This document shows positions 11,886 through 24,311 of a stretch of 64,000 bases of DNA, piece after piece. Position 1 is the first letter of the stretch, and each line of letters opens with the position of its first letter. The notes below the pieces were generated by a model. That model was not told the origin of the DNA. It saw only the letters and a list, made by a program, of their open reading frames with translations, and did no database searches. The position numbers were made by a program, and so were the translations under genes. This DNA comes from Entonaema liquescens (taxonomy: Eukaryota > Ascomycota > Sordariomycetes > Xylariales > Xylariaceae): positions 2,604,001-2,668,000 of the forward strand of contig CADCSX010000002.1 of assembly GCA_902805475.1 (NCBI GenBank), in the 5' to 3' direction.

Positions 11886-13186
11886 ACTACTTTCACATTG
11901 AAAAACTAGTATCTCATATATGTCCTTATTCAACATCTCTATGACTACATTGTATATTTTCCTATTCGGCGGCGCTCTTCATCGAAAGAATTAGAACATT
12001 CTATTCCACTGGTGGATACGATTCATATTAAGGATTCTCATGTTGCTTGTTCCGGACCGGAACTCAGGGTGTAAAATGGCAGCACCCTCATCTCCAGCGT
12101 AGGAGATGGGGAATATTGGGCTCACTCAAGGAGTATTAGAGGTAGCATCATTTTTGGGTTCTTGGTTGGTGATTATCTCACTGCGGCGTTCTGGGGAACA
12201 AGAGGGGACACTTTGGAAGCAACCTTCCGGCACATTCGGCGTAGAGATGAGGGGTCCGGTTCCAGTTCGTCAGGGCGCGAGAGAAACGGTAGCGAGCTAC
12301 TGATATCGAATTTGAAAGGAATTAAGCTATTTGCTATTTTTATTTTCCTTTTTATCTCTGTACGACTACTACCCGCGGAAGCGAGATGACGACAAATGGC
12401 AATGATCCTTTCTATACTGCGCCGAATATTGGTGCCGGATGGACTGGCAAACGGATTGGGAGTGATGGTTGACGGGTTAGGTGAGCGGCGCTGAATAGAT
12501 AGCCGCCGCTGTGTTGCTGGAGACGTGTACACTGTTGGGAGATAGCGAGTAGCTAATGAACGCCATCTCCTGATGTGGATGTGTCAAATTTCAAAGTGCG
12601 CATTTACTCCATACTATGGTACACATCTATTTGGTACCTAGCACAGAAGTTCATATGCCCATGTATTAGCTAGCGAAGTTACGTATCCTACGAGAATGAG
12701 AAGGGGGTGCGTTCACACCAATTTCTGAGGATGCTCAATGTGGATTATTTTTGCTTTCATCTTAAGTGGCACCAGCAGCCCCTCTCAACCGAATATTCCC
12801 AATTAATGGCAAATTTACGTAGTAATTATTAACTTGTACTCATTACGTCTAGTAGAAAGGGGTATTTCACTTCATCACAAAACGACACCTATCATCAAAG
12901 CTTCCATGTGTTGTGCGCGACGATTGCTATTTTTGCAGTCTACGACTCTCCTTAATAGAGGCCGTACCTAGTCAGCCTAGAATCGACAATAGAGCACCCG
13001 TTGTTTCCCGTCCCTACAATGCAAATGATGATGATCAAAGACGCCGAAGAATCTCTTGCCCTCGAGAAAAAAGTCAGACCACATTTTCCTCGTTAGAATC
13101 CATCCGTTTCCGTCCCCACTCTCTTCTTTTTTTTCTTCTTTCCCGCCTTTCAGGTTGAGGAGCCCAGCACCGACTGCTCAATCTAT
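11886..13186. other. Convergent intergenic region
   Basis: This lies between the NIPA-type stop and the RPS3 stop. A minus-strand ORF of 119 codons at 12173-12532 is open but low in complexity and was not accepted. Nothing else is seen. Confidence 0.55.
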
Positions 13187-14115
13187 TTATTCCTCAGCGG
13201 GAGGGGCCTCCTCACCACCCTCCTCGGCGGCGCGGGCAGCCTCAGCCTGGGCCTGGATCTGAGCGGCCTTAGCGCCGTAGTCTTGGCTCATGGGCGTGAC
13301 GATGCTAGACTCTTCCTTGGGCTCGATGATGGTGACGGCGTCAGGGAGGGACTTGGAGGGGCCGGCCTTGCCCTCGGGGTCGGAGCCGCGCATGATCTTG
13401 ACCTTGATACCGAGGACACCCTGGCGCAGCAGGACGTGGCGGGTGGCGCTGTCGATGAAGTCGCGGGCGGGCTGGCCAGAGTGGATCATGAAGCCGTCGG
13501 TGAACTTCATGGACTTGGCACGGGCGGCGCGCAGCTTACCGGAGACGACGACCTCGCAGCCCTTGGCGCCGCTCTCCATGATAAAGCGAAGGACACCATA
13601 GCAGGCACGGCGGACGGCGAGACCGTTGAGCAGCTTGTAGCGCAGGGACTCGCACTGGGCGACGGCGGACAGGCCGCGGTTCTGGACCTTGGCGGCGTAC
13701 AGGGAGACAGAGTTCTCGGGGAACTTGAAGCGCTTCTGGATGAGCGAGGTCAGCTCGCGGATGCGGCGGCCCTGCTCGCCGAGAACCTCCTGGGTGTGCG
13801 TGGCGCGGATGATGATGTCGGTGACGGTGGGCGTCACGCGCACTTCCACGCCCGAATAGCCCTCCTCGGCCAGCTCGCGCTGGAAGAACTCGTTCAGCTC
13901 GGCGTAGAAGACACCGTCAGCGACGAACTTTCTGCGCTTGGAACTGTAGAAAGATAGGTAGTTAGTATTTTGGCAGAAATAAAAGTAGAATTGGAAGTCA
14001 TCGTGGGAATTTTGGGATTCCGGAGAGGGGTAGTCGTCGATGGTATAATTGGAGCCAGCCGAATTAACAACGGGAAAAGACAAAATACTCACATCTGAGA
14101 ACCCGGGACGGCCAT
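13187..14115 (-). CDS. RPS3: 40S ribosomal protein S3 (uS3), 259 aa
   Basis: uS3 sits at the mRNA entry channel of the small ribosomal subunit. Two minus-strand exons, 14115-14093 and 13943-13187, are split by a 149-nt intron (GTGAGT donor at 14092, CTACAG acceptor). The product starts MAVPGSQISKRRKFVADGVF, contains the KH type-2 region (EVRVTPTVTDIIIRATHTQE, LGEQGRRIRELTSLIQKRF) and the C-terminal S3 domain (ESGAKGCEVVVSGKLRAARA, GFMIHSGQPARDFIDSATRH, GILGIK-like GVLGIKVKIM), and ends in an Ala/Glu-rich tail. Length is normal. Codon use is strongly biased to G/C-ending codons, as expected for a highly expressed gene, and this leaves long meaningless ORFs on the opposite strand. A TTAGGGTT box lies about 206 bp upstream. 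Confidence 0.98.
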
Positions 14116-15073
14116 CTTGACTATTTGTTATGGATGGTGACTGCTGAGAATCGATCTGTAGTTGAAGGTGTCTTGAGGAGAGAATCGCTCAGCTTGCCGG
14201 GTTTGGAGTTGCAGGTCGAGTTGCAGGTCCTCACAAAAATTCGGGGCTTGTGGTGGGATTGATGTTTCTCTAACAGTGGTGGATGCACTGTCTGGGATTT
14301 TTGGCCCTTAATTTTTTGGCTTAGGGTTGAGAATTGTGTGCCAAAGTTTGGGGTTGGTTTATCGATAAAGATTATCCCGTAGCGATGCATCTAATTCTTG
14401 GCGATCCACTTCCAAACTTGGGTTCGTGTGACGTCGGTGTCAGCCACATGTCATTCCGCAATTTCTAATTTCTCAGCCTCGTCTTCTTCTTGTTTTATGC
14501 CCCTAACTCCTAATGCATCGGCACCTGGTAATGCAAGAGGGATAGGTGGTACATACTACCTACTTAGTAGGTACCCTGAACTAAAAGCTGCCCCGCCACT
14601 AAAAGTATACCTATACCTACCTAGGTATCTTACGCTCCTGTATGCTCCAGCAACGCCAGTGACCAGTAACCCTTAGATTTATACGTCTACCTAATCTGCT
14701 AATGCACCTCCGAGGCCAACCTTGAAGCTTTGAACCAACCTTTAGACAATGTGACCGCTGACTTTTTTTTTTTTTTTTTTAAACATATGATACATATAAT
14801 GCGCTGCCAACTCACAATGCACTACGATGCCGCTGGTTAAGCTGTAACCTAATATTCTTGGAACAAACCCTTTTAATACCAACAATTGTTCTCTTCTTTC
14901 ATCAGCTGTAATTTATCTAATCTATCTGCTTATTCGCCCTATCAAAAGCTGAAATCTAGGGCCTTGCGGGCTTTCGGGCACCTGCAAGTTTCCGTCACTG
15001 GTCAAATGCGACAACACGTGCGACCTCACCTTTAACTGTTTCAATGTGAATCAACACTTGGGAAGATTCCAAG
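14116..15073. other. Divergent RPS3 / YMR1 promoter region
   Basis: This spacer holds both promoters. A TTAGGGTT box (14321-14328) is on the RPS3 side, and a run of 18 T's (14763-14780) lies in the middle. No gene is seen. Confidence 0.6.
14321..14328. promoter_or_regulatory. Telobox-like TTAGGGTT (AACCCTAA on the gene strand)
   Basis: The octamer is read directly about 206 bp upstream of the RPS3 start. In many fungi telomere-repeat-like boxes bound by Tbf1-type factors drive ribosomal protein genes. Function here is inferred from motif and position only. Confidence 0.4.
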
Positions 15074-17602
15074 ATGCAAGTCAAGAAGGTAGATACTTTC
15101 TTCCGTCACCTACGATCACTCTAGCTGTTTAGCTGTTGTCACTCTTACCCTAACACTTAACAGATATCCAATGTTGATGCCATCAGAGGAGGCGAGAGAC
15201 ACTCTGGCGAACTCTCTCTTACAGAACATCATATCATATTCTCATTTCCTAGTGCTCCGCCGGATGGAGCACCATCACAGCCGAATCCTCCGAAAACCCG
15301 CGAGGTTTACATCGCCTATCCTATAATCGCCAACTGTATCTTTCGACCATGTCCCAGCGCGACAGGGCGTCCATCTTCAATACGGTTACGATGCCGCGAT
15401 TTTATGTTTATAAACTTCAACTTTTCGGATGAGCTACAGGGGAAGGAAGCGTTCGAGTACATCCGGAACCGTACTTGTCGGCTCCCTTCGATAGAAAAGC
15501 TATACGCCTTTAGCTACCAGCCCCTAAAGATAGAGAGGCCATTCGACGGGTGGAATATATACGATCCGAGAGTCGAGTTTCGTCGGCAAGGGATTAGCAC
15601 TAAGTCTGTCGATAGGGGATGGAGGGTATCCTTAATAAACAAGGATTATACCTTCTCCCCCACCTACCCTGGCCTTCTTGTTGTTCCCTCCAAGATATCC
15701 GACAATGTCATCAAGTATGCCGGCTCATACCGGTCGAGGCAGCGCATACCCGTCTTAACCTACCTTCATTCCCTAAATAATTGTTCGATTACGCGGAGTT
15801 CTCAACCGATGGTGGGTTTCAGGGGAAATCGCAGCATACAGGATGAGAAGCTGGTCAGCGCCTGCTTCTCCGCATCGGCCACTGTTGAGTTTAATGGAAT
15901 GGAGACCCCTGGAACGGATACGGCGGAGCCAAGTCCATCCTCTAGTCAAGCAGATCTCCGAGATACTTTAGACACAGAAACTTCGGATACGGAACGTCTT
16001 GAGGATGAACTTATCGCTGGAGATGAGGGTAATTACGACGCAAAGACAGGCAAGAGACTGGTGTATGGCGCACAGCAGAGCAATCTTATCGTGGATGCTC
16101 GACCGACTATCAACGCGGTGGTAATGCAGGCAATGGGAAAGGGGTCTGAGAATATGGAATACTATAAATTTGCCAAGAAGGCCTATCTGAATATTGAGAA
16201 TATTCATGTCATGAGAGAATCCCTTAACACCGTTATAGAGGCCCTCAAAGATGGAGACATCTCTCGCTTACCTCCAAATCGCGAACTGCTCATGAAGAGC
16301 GGTTGGCTTAAACATATTACCGGTATCCTTGACGGGTCGGCCCTTATTGCCCGTCAAGTTGGTATAAGGCACTCGCACGTCTTGATCCACTGCTCCGACG
16401 GTTGGGACCGTACCAGCCAGCTATCAGCCCTGTCACAGCTGATGCTAGATCCTTATTACCGCACGATCGAAGGGTTTATCGTATTAATCGAGAAAGATTG
16501 GTTATCATTCGGGCACATGTTCCAGCAGCGTTCTGGTCTACTCAATCATGAGAAGTGGTTTGTTGTAGAGCGAGATTCTCTAGCTGGATCGGCGATACAG
16601 CCCGGTGAGTCGGACGGCCGCGCTGGGGAGGCATTCGAAAATGCGCTTGCGAGTGCGAAGCGCTTTTTCAAGAACCGTAGCAGCGAGGCCAATGCGGAAT
16701 CGGACGGTGATGGTGTGGCTTCGCCAGCAGACGATCCATCGCAAGTCAAAAAACCAACTCCAGGTACGCCTGAAGCTAGTGAGGCTACTCGACCCAATGA
16801 AATTTCCCCTGTCTTCCATCAATTCCTCGACGCGACATACCAGATCTTACGACAACATCCTAATCGTTTCGAATTTAACGAGCGATTTCTGCGGCGGCTT
16901 CTCTATCACCTTTATGCCGGACAGTACGGCACGTTCCTATGGAATAGCGAGAAGGCCCGCAAAGATGCTCGAGCACATGAGAGGACAAGGTCAGTATGGG
17001 ATTATTTCTTGTCACGGAAACCGGAGTTTGTCAACCGCGACTACGACGCAACGATAGATGATCGGCAAAGCGGCCGCGAAAGGCTCATATTCCCGAAGCT
17101 TTCTGATGTGCGCTGGTGGCACCAGCTTTTTGGTAGGGCAGATGCGGAGATGAACGAGTATCTCGATCTGGCTGCGGCAAGAGACGAAAGACTCGGCGGT
17201 TACGCCCTCGGTACTACAACGCCATCTATGCCAGGGGGCTTCACGGGCTCGCCGAACAGATCACCACGACCATCGCATAGTCCCCAGCCGCCGAACTTAC
17301 CCCTGAGCAAAAGTGTATTAACGGGTGTGGAATCCGCACACGAAGCACTAACGCCGGAACAGCGGGCAATCACCAGCAACCCAACCAGTCTCAAACACAA
17401 TGCCAGCGCCGACACGCCCAACGCGTTCACAACGAATCTCGCTAAGATCAGGGACGGGGTCACCGGTCTGGATATAGGACGGGGTATGTTTGGCGGATCG
17501 AGCGCCTCGAGTGTTGGTGAGAGCGCGGGCGTGAATAGAAAGGAACAGGAGATGGCGGATATGTCTACAGGGAGCGAGAAGGGGAGTACTGAAATGACGT
17601 GA
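15074..17602 (+). CDS. YMR1: Myotubularin-family phosphoinositide 3-phosphatase (817 aa)
   Basis: The enzyme removes the 3-phosphate from PtdIns3P (and PtdIns(3,5)P2) on endosomal and vacuolar membranes. Exon 1 (15074-15088) codes only MQVKK. After a 75-nt intron, exon 2 (15164-17602) continues ISNVDAIRGGERHSGELSL. Residues 1 to about 100 form a PH-GRAM domain. The catalytic signature HCSDGWDRTSQ, a CX5R motif with Cys near residue 415 and Arg near 421, is intact, so the protein should be an active phosphatase and not a pseudophosphatase. Flanking family blocks are seen (EKDWLSFGHMFQQRSG, PVFHQFLDATYQILRQHP). Polar insertions occur at about residues 170-215 and 475-515, and the tail of about 170 residues is Ser/Pro-rich. 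The gene is divergent from RPS3 and convergent with FRS1. Confidence 0.95.
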
Positions 17603-18274
17603 TATGGAATAATGACTCCTCCTGCTGAAGAACTTTGGGTAGTGTCATGGTATTGGTATGGGTATCAGCATTGTATGAATTACTAGTAGGCGCCCCGTGC
17701 GGTATGAGAATACAGAAAAGAAGAAATGAGACGACGAAGGGATGAGATGAGATGATACGCTGGTTGCGTGCGTGGTATGCTGCCATCATGCATATATGTA
17801 CCTCATAGCACTATGTGTATGGGTTTGGGGGCAAGAGTTTAACTAGATAGATGGTGAGAGGGTTGTGGCCCGGTTAACCAGCACGAGACAACGAGGCGAT
17901 GAAGATGAATTAACTTTGTTGACTAAATAAGCAATGGCTCAATTCGTATGTCTGTCTTGAGGAGTTTCAAAGTAGGGACTTAGTGAGAAATTATATATGT
18001 AGGATCATGTACTACTAGAACTTATCACGATACTCTCAAATCAGGAGTTTTGGAATGTGTCAGGTATTCTTCCTATCTATCTAGGTTCGTTTTTACCTAA
18101 ATCTCACATCTTATACCTACGTTTTCTTTTTCTTTTCATTTATTCCTAGGTAGTCTCTTATCCTCCTCATAAGAAGCAGGCACAAATGGATAGTAATATC
18201 ATCCAGTTCTAGGCTAAGCCGTCTTTTCCTACCCTAACTTGACTTCCTCCGACCACGACCGCGCTTTGGCCGCT
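17603..18274. other. Convergent intergenic region
   Basis: This is 3' flanking DNA of YMR1 (+) and FRS1 (-). No gene or notable structure is seen apart from scattered CCTAGGTA-type motifs. Confidence 0.6.
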
Positions 18275-20172
18275 TCATAAGAAGACCTCGAGATTAATTT
18301 CCAGGGTGCTGACGGGGTACTTGAGCTCGAAGTTCTCGAGGACAGAGGGGTGTAGGATACCAAATTCACCGATCCGCGTAGTCTTGCCGCTTAGACGGGC
18401 GAAGACGGCAGCAGCTCGGCCAGGGAAGAAAGTAGGCTCGTCGTCGACGGGTTCGAGCCAGTAGCCATCGCGTTTGAGGTGCTCAGGGGTGACTTTAAAA
18501 TCGATATCCTTCCCGGTGAGACCCTCATCGTGAGTTAGGAAAGCTTGACGCAGCATAGCCATGACGCGATCCAGCAGACCGTGGACCTCCTCAAAACCAG
18601 AAGTCTTGCCGCACCAGGCAGCAGCGAAATGGCGCTCGTTGCGGGCCTTGCGCTCGACAGTCGGGTCTTTGTACACGACATCCGAGGTCTCAAAGACGCG
18701 GAGCGGGAGGGCCACACCCTTGTTCTCGCGGATGGTCTTGAGCAGGCCGGGCAGGAGGGACGTGCGCACGATCTGGTACTCGGCGGTCTTGGGGTTAGCG
18801 AGCTTGACGGCTTTCGTGCCGTCGTCCTTGCGGTTCAGCCACGCGAAGTTCTCGTCGTGGCTGCACAGAATCAGGGGCATGACCTCGGACCAGCCCGCCA
18901 TACCGGATTCAAGGCGGACGATATCGGCCAGCTTGTTGAGGGTCAGGGGAGCACCGACGGTCTTGGTTACGGTTATCCTGGGGAGTTTGTTGAAGCCGTA
19001 TGCGATACCGAGATCCTCCATGATATCGCATCTCTGAAGTATGTCGGCGCGCGTCGGTGGTATCGTAACTTCTACTATGGCGTCCGGGTTCTCAGCCGAG
19101 GGCTTGGCAGATAGGGCCATCTTTGAAAGGAGTTTACTGATGCTTTCGGCGGACTCGGAAAGACCAAGACACCCATTCAGGTAATCAACTTCGACAGTCG
19201 TTGTTCGCGGTGTTAGGTTCGGCGTTATCCGAGTTTGACCGTTGTGGTCAGAGATTATCTTGATAGGCTCGACGGTGAAGGGCTCCTCGGCGTAGACGGA
19301 GAACATTGCTACCATCATGTTGACGACGATTTCCAACTTGGTTTGGTCCGTTGCCGTGCATTCTATAAAGACGTTCTTAGTGTTGAGAGAAATCTTAGAA
19401 TGGTCGCCGTTGATGATGGGTGGCAGAGAGCAGACTACTCTATTCGCATCGTAGATAACAGGGTATACCGGGCTGTCCCGGACAATGTGTAAGTATTTGC
19501 CTATATTCTTGTCCTTCTCGTAGAAAGCCATCAGTTCCTCCCCGTTCATCTGCTTGGACTGGTTGAGGGGTGTGAAGACGATTTCTTGCGGCGGTCGCGC
19601 CTCGTATGTAAAGGGACCCTTAATGGTATCCAAGTCGTGGGTACCAATGGCGACTAAGGTACGTTGGCGGGCGAGGTTCTGGTGTAGCTTGTCTTGTAAG
19701 GCGATGAAGGAATCGTAGTTTTTCTGTGTGAACTTGACATTGCGCAAGATGGCGCCGCCGACCAGCGGGCGGATCTTCGTGGTATCCTCAAGCACGGTGA
19801 TGGTATGCATATCCCCAGAAACAGGCTGAACTAATCTGAAGTTAGGGGTAGGTTGCCTCCCCGAAAGATGTTAAGCATGAGGGCGATGCCCTCGAAGCAG
19901 AGTAGGTCATATCGGTTGGCGGGAATCTCGATCTTCAACTGGGGTGGTTCCTGGACACCATCTACGATAGGTCTCTCTTCATTCTCGGTATCCTCATCTA
20001 GCTCTATACCAAACTCGAAGCATAGATCTTCAAACTCGGCGGTGGTGAACCTGGATGATGGATCATGTTAGTGGGGTAATATTCTATTCAGGGTCGTGGA
20101 GGGGTAAAATGCTACGAACTGTTGACCTAGGGCTTCGTAGAGATCATATTTATTAACTGATATGGTAGGCAT
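18275..20172 (-). CDS. FRS1: Phenylalanyl-tRNA synthetase beta subunit, with one apparent frameshift
   Basis: This is the beta chain of cytosolic PheRS (alpha2beta2), which charges tRNA-Phe. Minus-strand exons are 20172-20120 and 20050-18275. The start MPTISVNKYDLYEALGQQ joins FTTAEFEDLCFEFGIELDED, then IEIPANRYDLLCFEGIALML. The frame breaks at the run CCCC at 19859-19862: one extra base gives NIFRGRQPTPNFRLVQPVSG, matching the family in length and pattern. The rest (TTKIRPLVGGAILRN, VTIPPTRADILQRCDIMEDL of the B5 domain, the class II-like C-terminal domain ending TLEINLEVFL) is continuous. The repaired length is 609 aa, normal. No splice site explains the break. Because the gene is essential, I think the missing base is an assembly error. 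Confidence 0.93.
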
Positions 20173-22010
20173 CTTGTATATGAACCCTTATGAGGGTATA
20201 TTAGAGCCTAGAGCCTAGAGGCCAAGGAGGTATGCGCAATTCGTTATTTCGAGGAATTGGTCGGTCCTGAGTCACCAGCGACTTTGGAAATTCCGTTTGG
20301 GTTGCAGTTGTTACAACCCCACCATCAAATATGTATTATGCAATATGGAAAATGTGAGCTATCTTATCGAGGATATCTTTCAATCCGGTTGCAGTTGTGT
20401 TAGTATCGGTAAATTGATAACAGGTACGTTGTTACATTCCAACTTTTATTACTTCATCTTTTTAACTCTCAACCCATTTCTATAAACTCCATACTACCCT
20501 TTTAGATAACTAGCTGGAGATTATACATTTCTAGGAAATGTATAAATTAGAACCGCTTAGTTATAATCAGTACCTACCTAACTAATTACATTACCATATG
20601 GTATATTTACAGACTGAGAAACACAAGAGGTCACACTGTCTAGCTGGATGACCTTTTTTTCTGCCCGAGCAAGATTGGCTGCTCAATATCAAGCCAATCA
20701 GCTTAATCTACGTCCAACCTTTTTTTTTTATTTTTTTTTTTTTTGGGTATATCATAAGCCAATATAAGGCAACAATTATTGAAAGCTGTCAGACCTATAA
20801 ACCGCCGTGTCGTGCGACAATTACAGCTTTATAGTGACATCACTGCTTCCACTTACCGCCTTCGGCTACAGCCACGGCCACATCGTGAAGATTGCTTGAT
20901 CACATACGCGGCCCAACGCTGAGCTACGATATACAAGCCTAAAATGCACCTATAAGCGCTAACCTCGTACCATTTATTAGTTCTAGTAAACAGGTAGTAA
21001 GAATTAGGCGAGCGCTTTGTTCTTAGATTTCTTAGATAAGATAGACTTATAAACATGACCACCTAGGTAGAGTAATTTAAGGATGGCCATATAGGAATTT
21101 CACTTAAAAGGAAATGAAGCTGATAAGGTCTGAAGTAAAGGAAAAAAGAGGAGCCAGGGGTTGCAACGCGTACAGCACTGTCGAATTTAGGGCGGGGAAG
21201 TGCATGTAATGTTAGGTCATGTACATACCTAATTCTAAAGGCTTAGGTACCTATGTATTGTACCTACGTAAGTATTCCATTGCAAGGGAAACAAAAAAGA
21301 TACATATGTGGGGGCAGCTGTGGCATCCGGTCAGAAATTTCCATCATGATCTCAACCTAGAAGCCAACAGCCCAAAAACAGGGGAAAGAAACACGCCTAA
21401 GCCACAATATTTTCAGAGCTAAAGAGCCAAGACAAGCCCCCTTTGTTAACTTCAGTTGCCTCACTTACCTCTGTCCTAGGTACCTGAAGTAGGTAAAGTG
21501 CAACCTAGTATGGGGTACGAAGTACGGGTTACAATATTACGGGTACATTATTCAAAGTAGCTCCAGCCCGCGTTAAACCTATTTCCACCAAAAGCATCTT
21601 TCTTCTTGGTCACAACAGAATCCCATTCCACATCCAACCAAAGCGACCTCTCTCCCATGATACCCCTCGATGATCTAATTTGGAAGACCTGGTCCACGGC
21701 GAACTAAAAGACTTTCCCAACGTTGTTTAGACGACTTACAATACAAGTTTTTAAATACTTGGCCCATCAACATTATTTTTGGGTATCGGAGCACTAGGCG
21801 ATAGTTGATAGTTGATAGTTGATCTCTGCCCGGTTCCATCTCCAAGTCGCCAAATTGACCTGACATCGACCTAACTCATCTAACTCATTGCATCACTCCA
21901 CCAGACCGCCCACGCGATCAGCAAGCGCACCTAAGCTGGTTCTCAACTTACCGGCCTCAAAGCCCTCCACTACCCTTCGAGTTTACCTTACGCATAATTA
22001 CAACCTCATC
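20173..22010. other. Divergent FRS1 / PP2A-A intergenic region, 1.8 kb
   Basis: No gene is seen. It contains T-rich runs at about 20720-20744 and a GTTGATA repeat at 21800-21823. Short ORFs have no family signal. Confidence 0.6.
21800..21823. repeat. GATAGTT 7-bp tandem repeat, just over 3 copies
   Basis: The unit is read directly about 190 bp upstream of the PP2A-A start codon, inside the probable promoter or leader. Confidence 0.85.
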
Positions 22011-24311
22011 ATGGCTGACGCGCCAAATGCGAATGATGAGCTCTACCCTATCGCCGTGCTCATAGATGAATTAAAGGTAAGGCGGTGACCCCCCTCCTCC
22101 TCCCCTTCCCCAAACCCATATATCATAATATATCGCTATATATCAACATGTCACCCTCTAATCTCGTTACTAGCACGACGATGTTCTACTCCGATTGAAC
22201 GCCATCCATCGTCTCTCGACAATCGCACTCGCTTTAGGTCCCGAGCGCACTCGTGACGAACTCATTCCCTTCTTAGATGGTCAGATACCGACCCCAGCCT
22301 TTAAGCCAAACAATAATCTAACACCAGCACCAGAGTCGGTCGAAGACGAAGATGAAGTTCTTGTAGCCCTCAGCGAGGAGCTAGGCAACTTCATCGAATA
22401 CGTTGGCGGGCCCCAATACGGCCACGTCCTTCTCTCCCCCCTCGAGAATCTCGCAGCTATCGAAGAGCCCGTCGTCCGGGATAAGGTTCGTCCCGGTAGC
22501 CTTACAGAATCCTTATCATTAAGCTACTAACCATTTCCCTCTAGGCCGTCGAATCTCTCAACAAGATCTGCAATGACCTGTCACCCCAGCAGGTTGAAGA
22601 GTACTTCATTCCCCTCACCATCCGACTCTCCAAGGCAGACTGGTTCACCTCCAAGGTATCCGGATGTGGCCTCTTCACAGCTCCTTACAGCAAGGTGTCT
22701 CCCCCCGTCCAAGAACAACTCCGCCAACAGTTTGGCCACCTAGTACATGATGAGACGCCTATGGTGCGTAGGCAATCCGCTACCAACATGGCCAAGTTTG
22801 TGAAAGAGATGCCCGCGGCTATCGTTGTGGAGGAGATGATACCCCTTTTCCAGCACCTTGCGCAGGATGATCAGGACAGTGTGCGATTATTGACGGTCGA
22901 GATTTTAATTTCCATCGCCGAGGTTGTACCCAAGGAACAACAGAACAGCCACGGTGTTTTGCTTACATCATTACGAAACTTGATAGAAGATAAGAGTTGG
23001 AGAGTTCGATACATGATTGCCGATAGGTTCGAGAAGGTACCGACCCATGCCTCATATCTCTTATTTCTCTTTGGCTAACGGCAAATGATGTAGATTGCGA
23101 AGGCTGTAGACGAAGAGGTGGTCTCTCGAGACCTGGTACCCTCGTTTGTTAAACTGCTGAAGGATAACGAAGCTGAAGTCAGGACTGCTATCGCCGGCCA
23201 GATCCCCGGTTTCTGCACTCTGGTCGATAGGACTACGCTACTTAACGATATCATGAGCTCCATCGAAGACTTGGTATCTGACACATCACAACACGTCCGT
23301 GCCGCTCTAGGCACGCAGATCAGTGGTCTAGCTCCGATCTTGGGCAAACAAGAGTAAGCCTATGTTCCGATTTTTTTTTTTTTTTTTTTTATAATCCTAG
23401 CTGCTAATATTTAATAGGACAATTGACCACCTCCTGCCAATGTTCTTGCAGATGTTGAAAGATGAATTCCCCGAAGTTCGTTTACACATCATCTCAAAAC
23501 TTGAACTCGTCAACCAGGGTATGTGTTGTAAGATCTCATAAAAGCCAACTGTGTTAACGTTGTTAGTCATCGGTATCGACTTGCTTTCCCAGTCCCTTCT
23601 GCCCGCGATCGTGCAGCTCGCCGAAGACAAGCAATGGAGAGTGCGACTTGCTATCATCGAGTATATTCCTCTCCTTGCCAGCCAGCTCGGCGTTAAGTTC
23701 TTCGATGAGAAGCTGAGCTCCTTGTGCATGGGCTGGCTAGGCGATACCGTCTTCTCAATCCGAGAGGCTGCCACACACAACCTGAAGAAACTTACCGAAG
23801 TGTTTGGAGTCGAGTGGGCCAGCGAAGCTATCATTCCGAAGGTGATGGCTATGGGCTCTCACCCTAATTATCTATATCGGATGACAACTTGCTTTGCTAT
23901 CTCGGTAAGTTACTTTTTTATTTCTCGGTGTTTTCTACGGATTCTGACCAGCCGTAGACTCTAGCGACCGTCGTCAGCCTGGATGTGATTGGAAAGTCCA
24001 TTCTACCTATGCTAGAGAAGCTTGTGGAGGATGACATTCCTAACATCCGGTTCAACGTGGCGAAGACGTATGCTGTGCTTATCGACGTCTTAAAACGACT
24101 GCCCGAAGAGGGTACCGTCTACAGCTTAGAGAAGGCCGGAACGACGAATACTACGCCGTCTCCTCGAGCAACTGAGCTCATCCAGCAACGTATCCTCCCG
24201 AGCTTGGAGAAGCTGCAGAAGGACGACGATGTGGACGTGCGCTACTTCGCGACGACCGCGGTCGCAGGAATTCCCGGAATGGGTGGGGAGCCTATGAACA
24301 CATCGCCGTAG
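22011..24311 (+). CDS. TPD3: Protein phosphatase 2A scaffold subunit A (640 aa)
   Basis: The A subunit is the HEAT-repeat scaffold that holds PP2A catalytic and regulatory B subunits. Seven exons join in frame: 22011-22076, 22174-22485, 22545-23036, 23094-23353, 23418-23518, 23567-23904 and 23958-24311. The protein begins MADAPNANDELYPIAVLIDE and is built almost wholly of HEAT repeats, with typical phrases such as LRLNAIHRLSTIALALG, DETPMVRRQSATNMAKF, IEDKSWRVRYMIADRFEK and AEDKQWRVRLAIIEYIPLLA. A short acidic insertion (PESVEDEDEV) follows the first repeat, and an extended loop with TTNTTPSPRATE lies near the C-terminus. All introns have GTNNGN donors and TAG acceptors. It is convergent with EFM4. 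Identification is very secure. Confidence 0.97.

Noticed and set aside
12173..12532. 119-codon minus-strand ORF
   Set aside because: Ser/Arg/Pro-rich with no family signal and no start context; may be 3' flanking DNA. Kept out for lack of support.
13283..13957. 224-codon plus-strand ORF opposite RPS3
   Set aside because: It is a shadow produced by the strong G/C third-position bias of RPS3; no family motif.
13187..14092. 301-codon version of RPS3 reading through the intron
   Set aside because: The first part is the 149-nt intron with GTGAGT and CTACAG; the spliced form gives the standard S3 N-terminus.
18545..19114. 189-codon ORF opposite FRS1
   Set aside because: Antisense shadow of a G/C-biased gene without recognisable domain.
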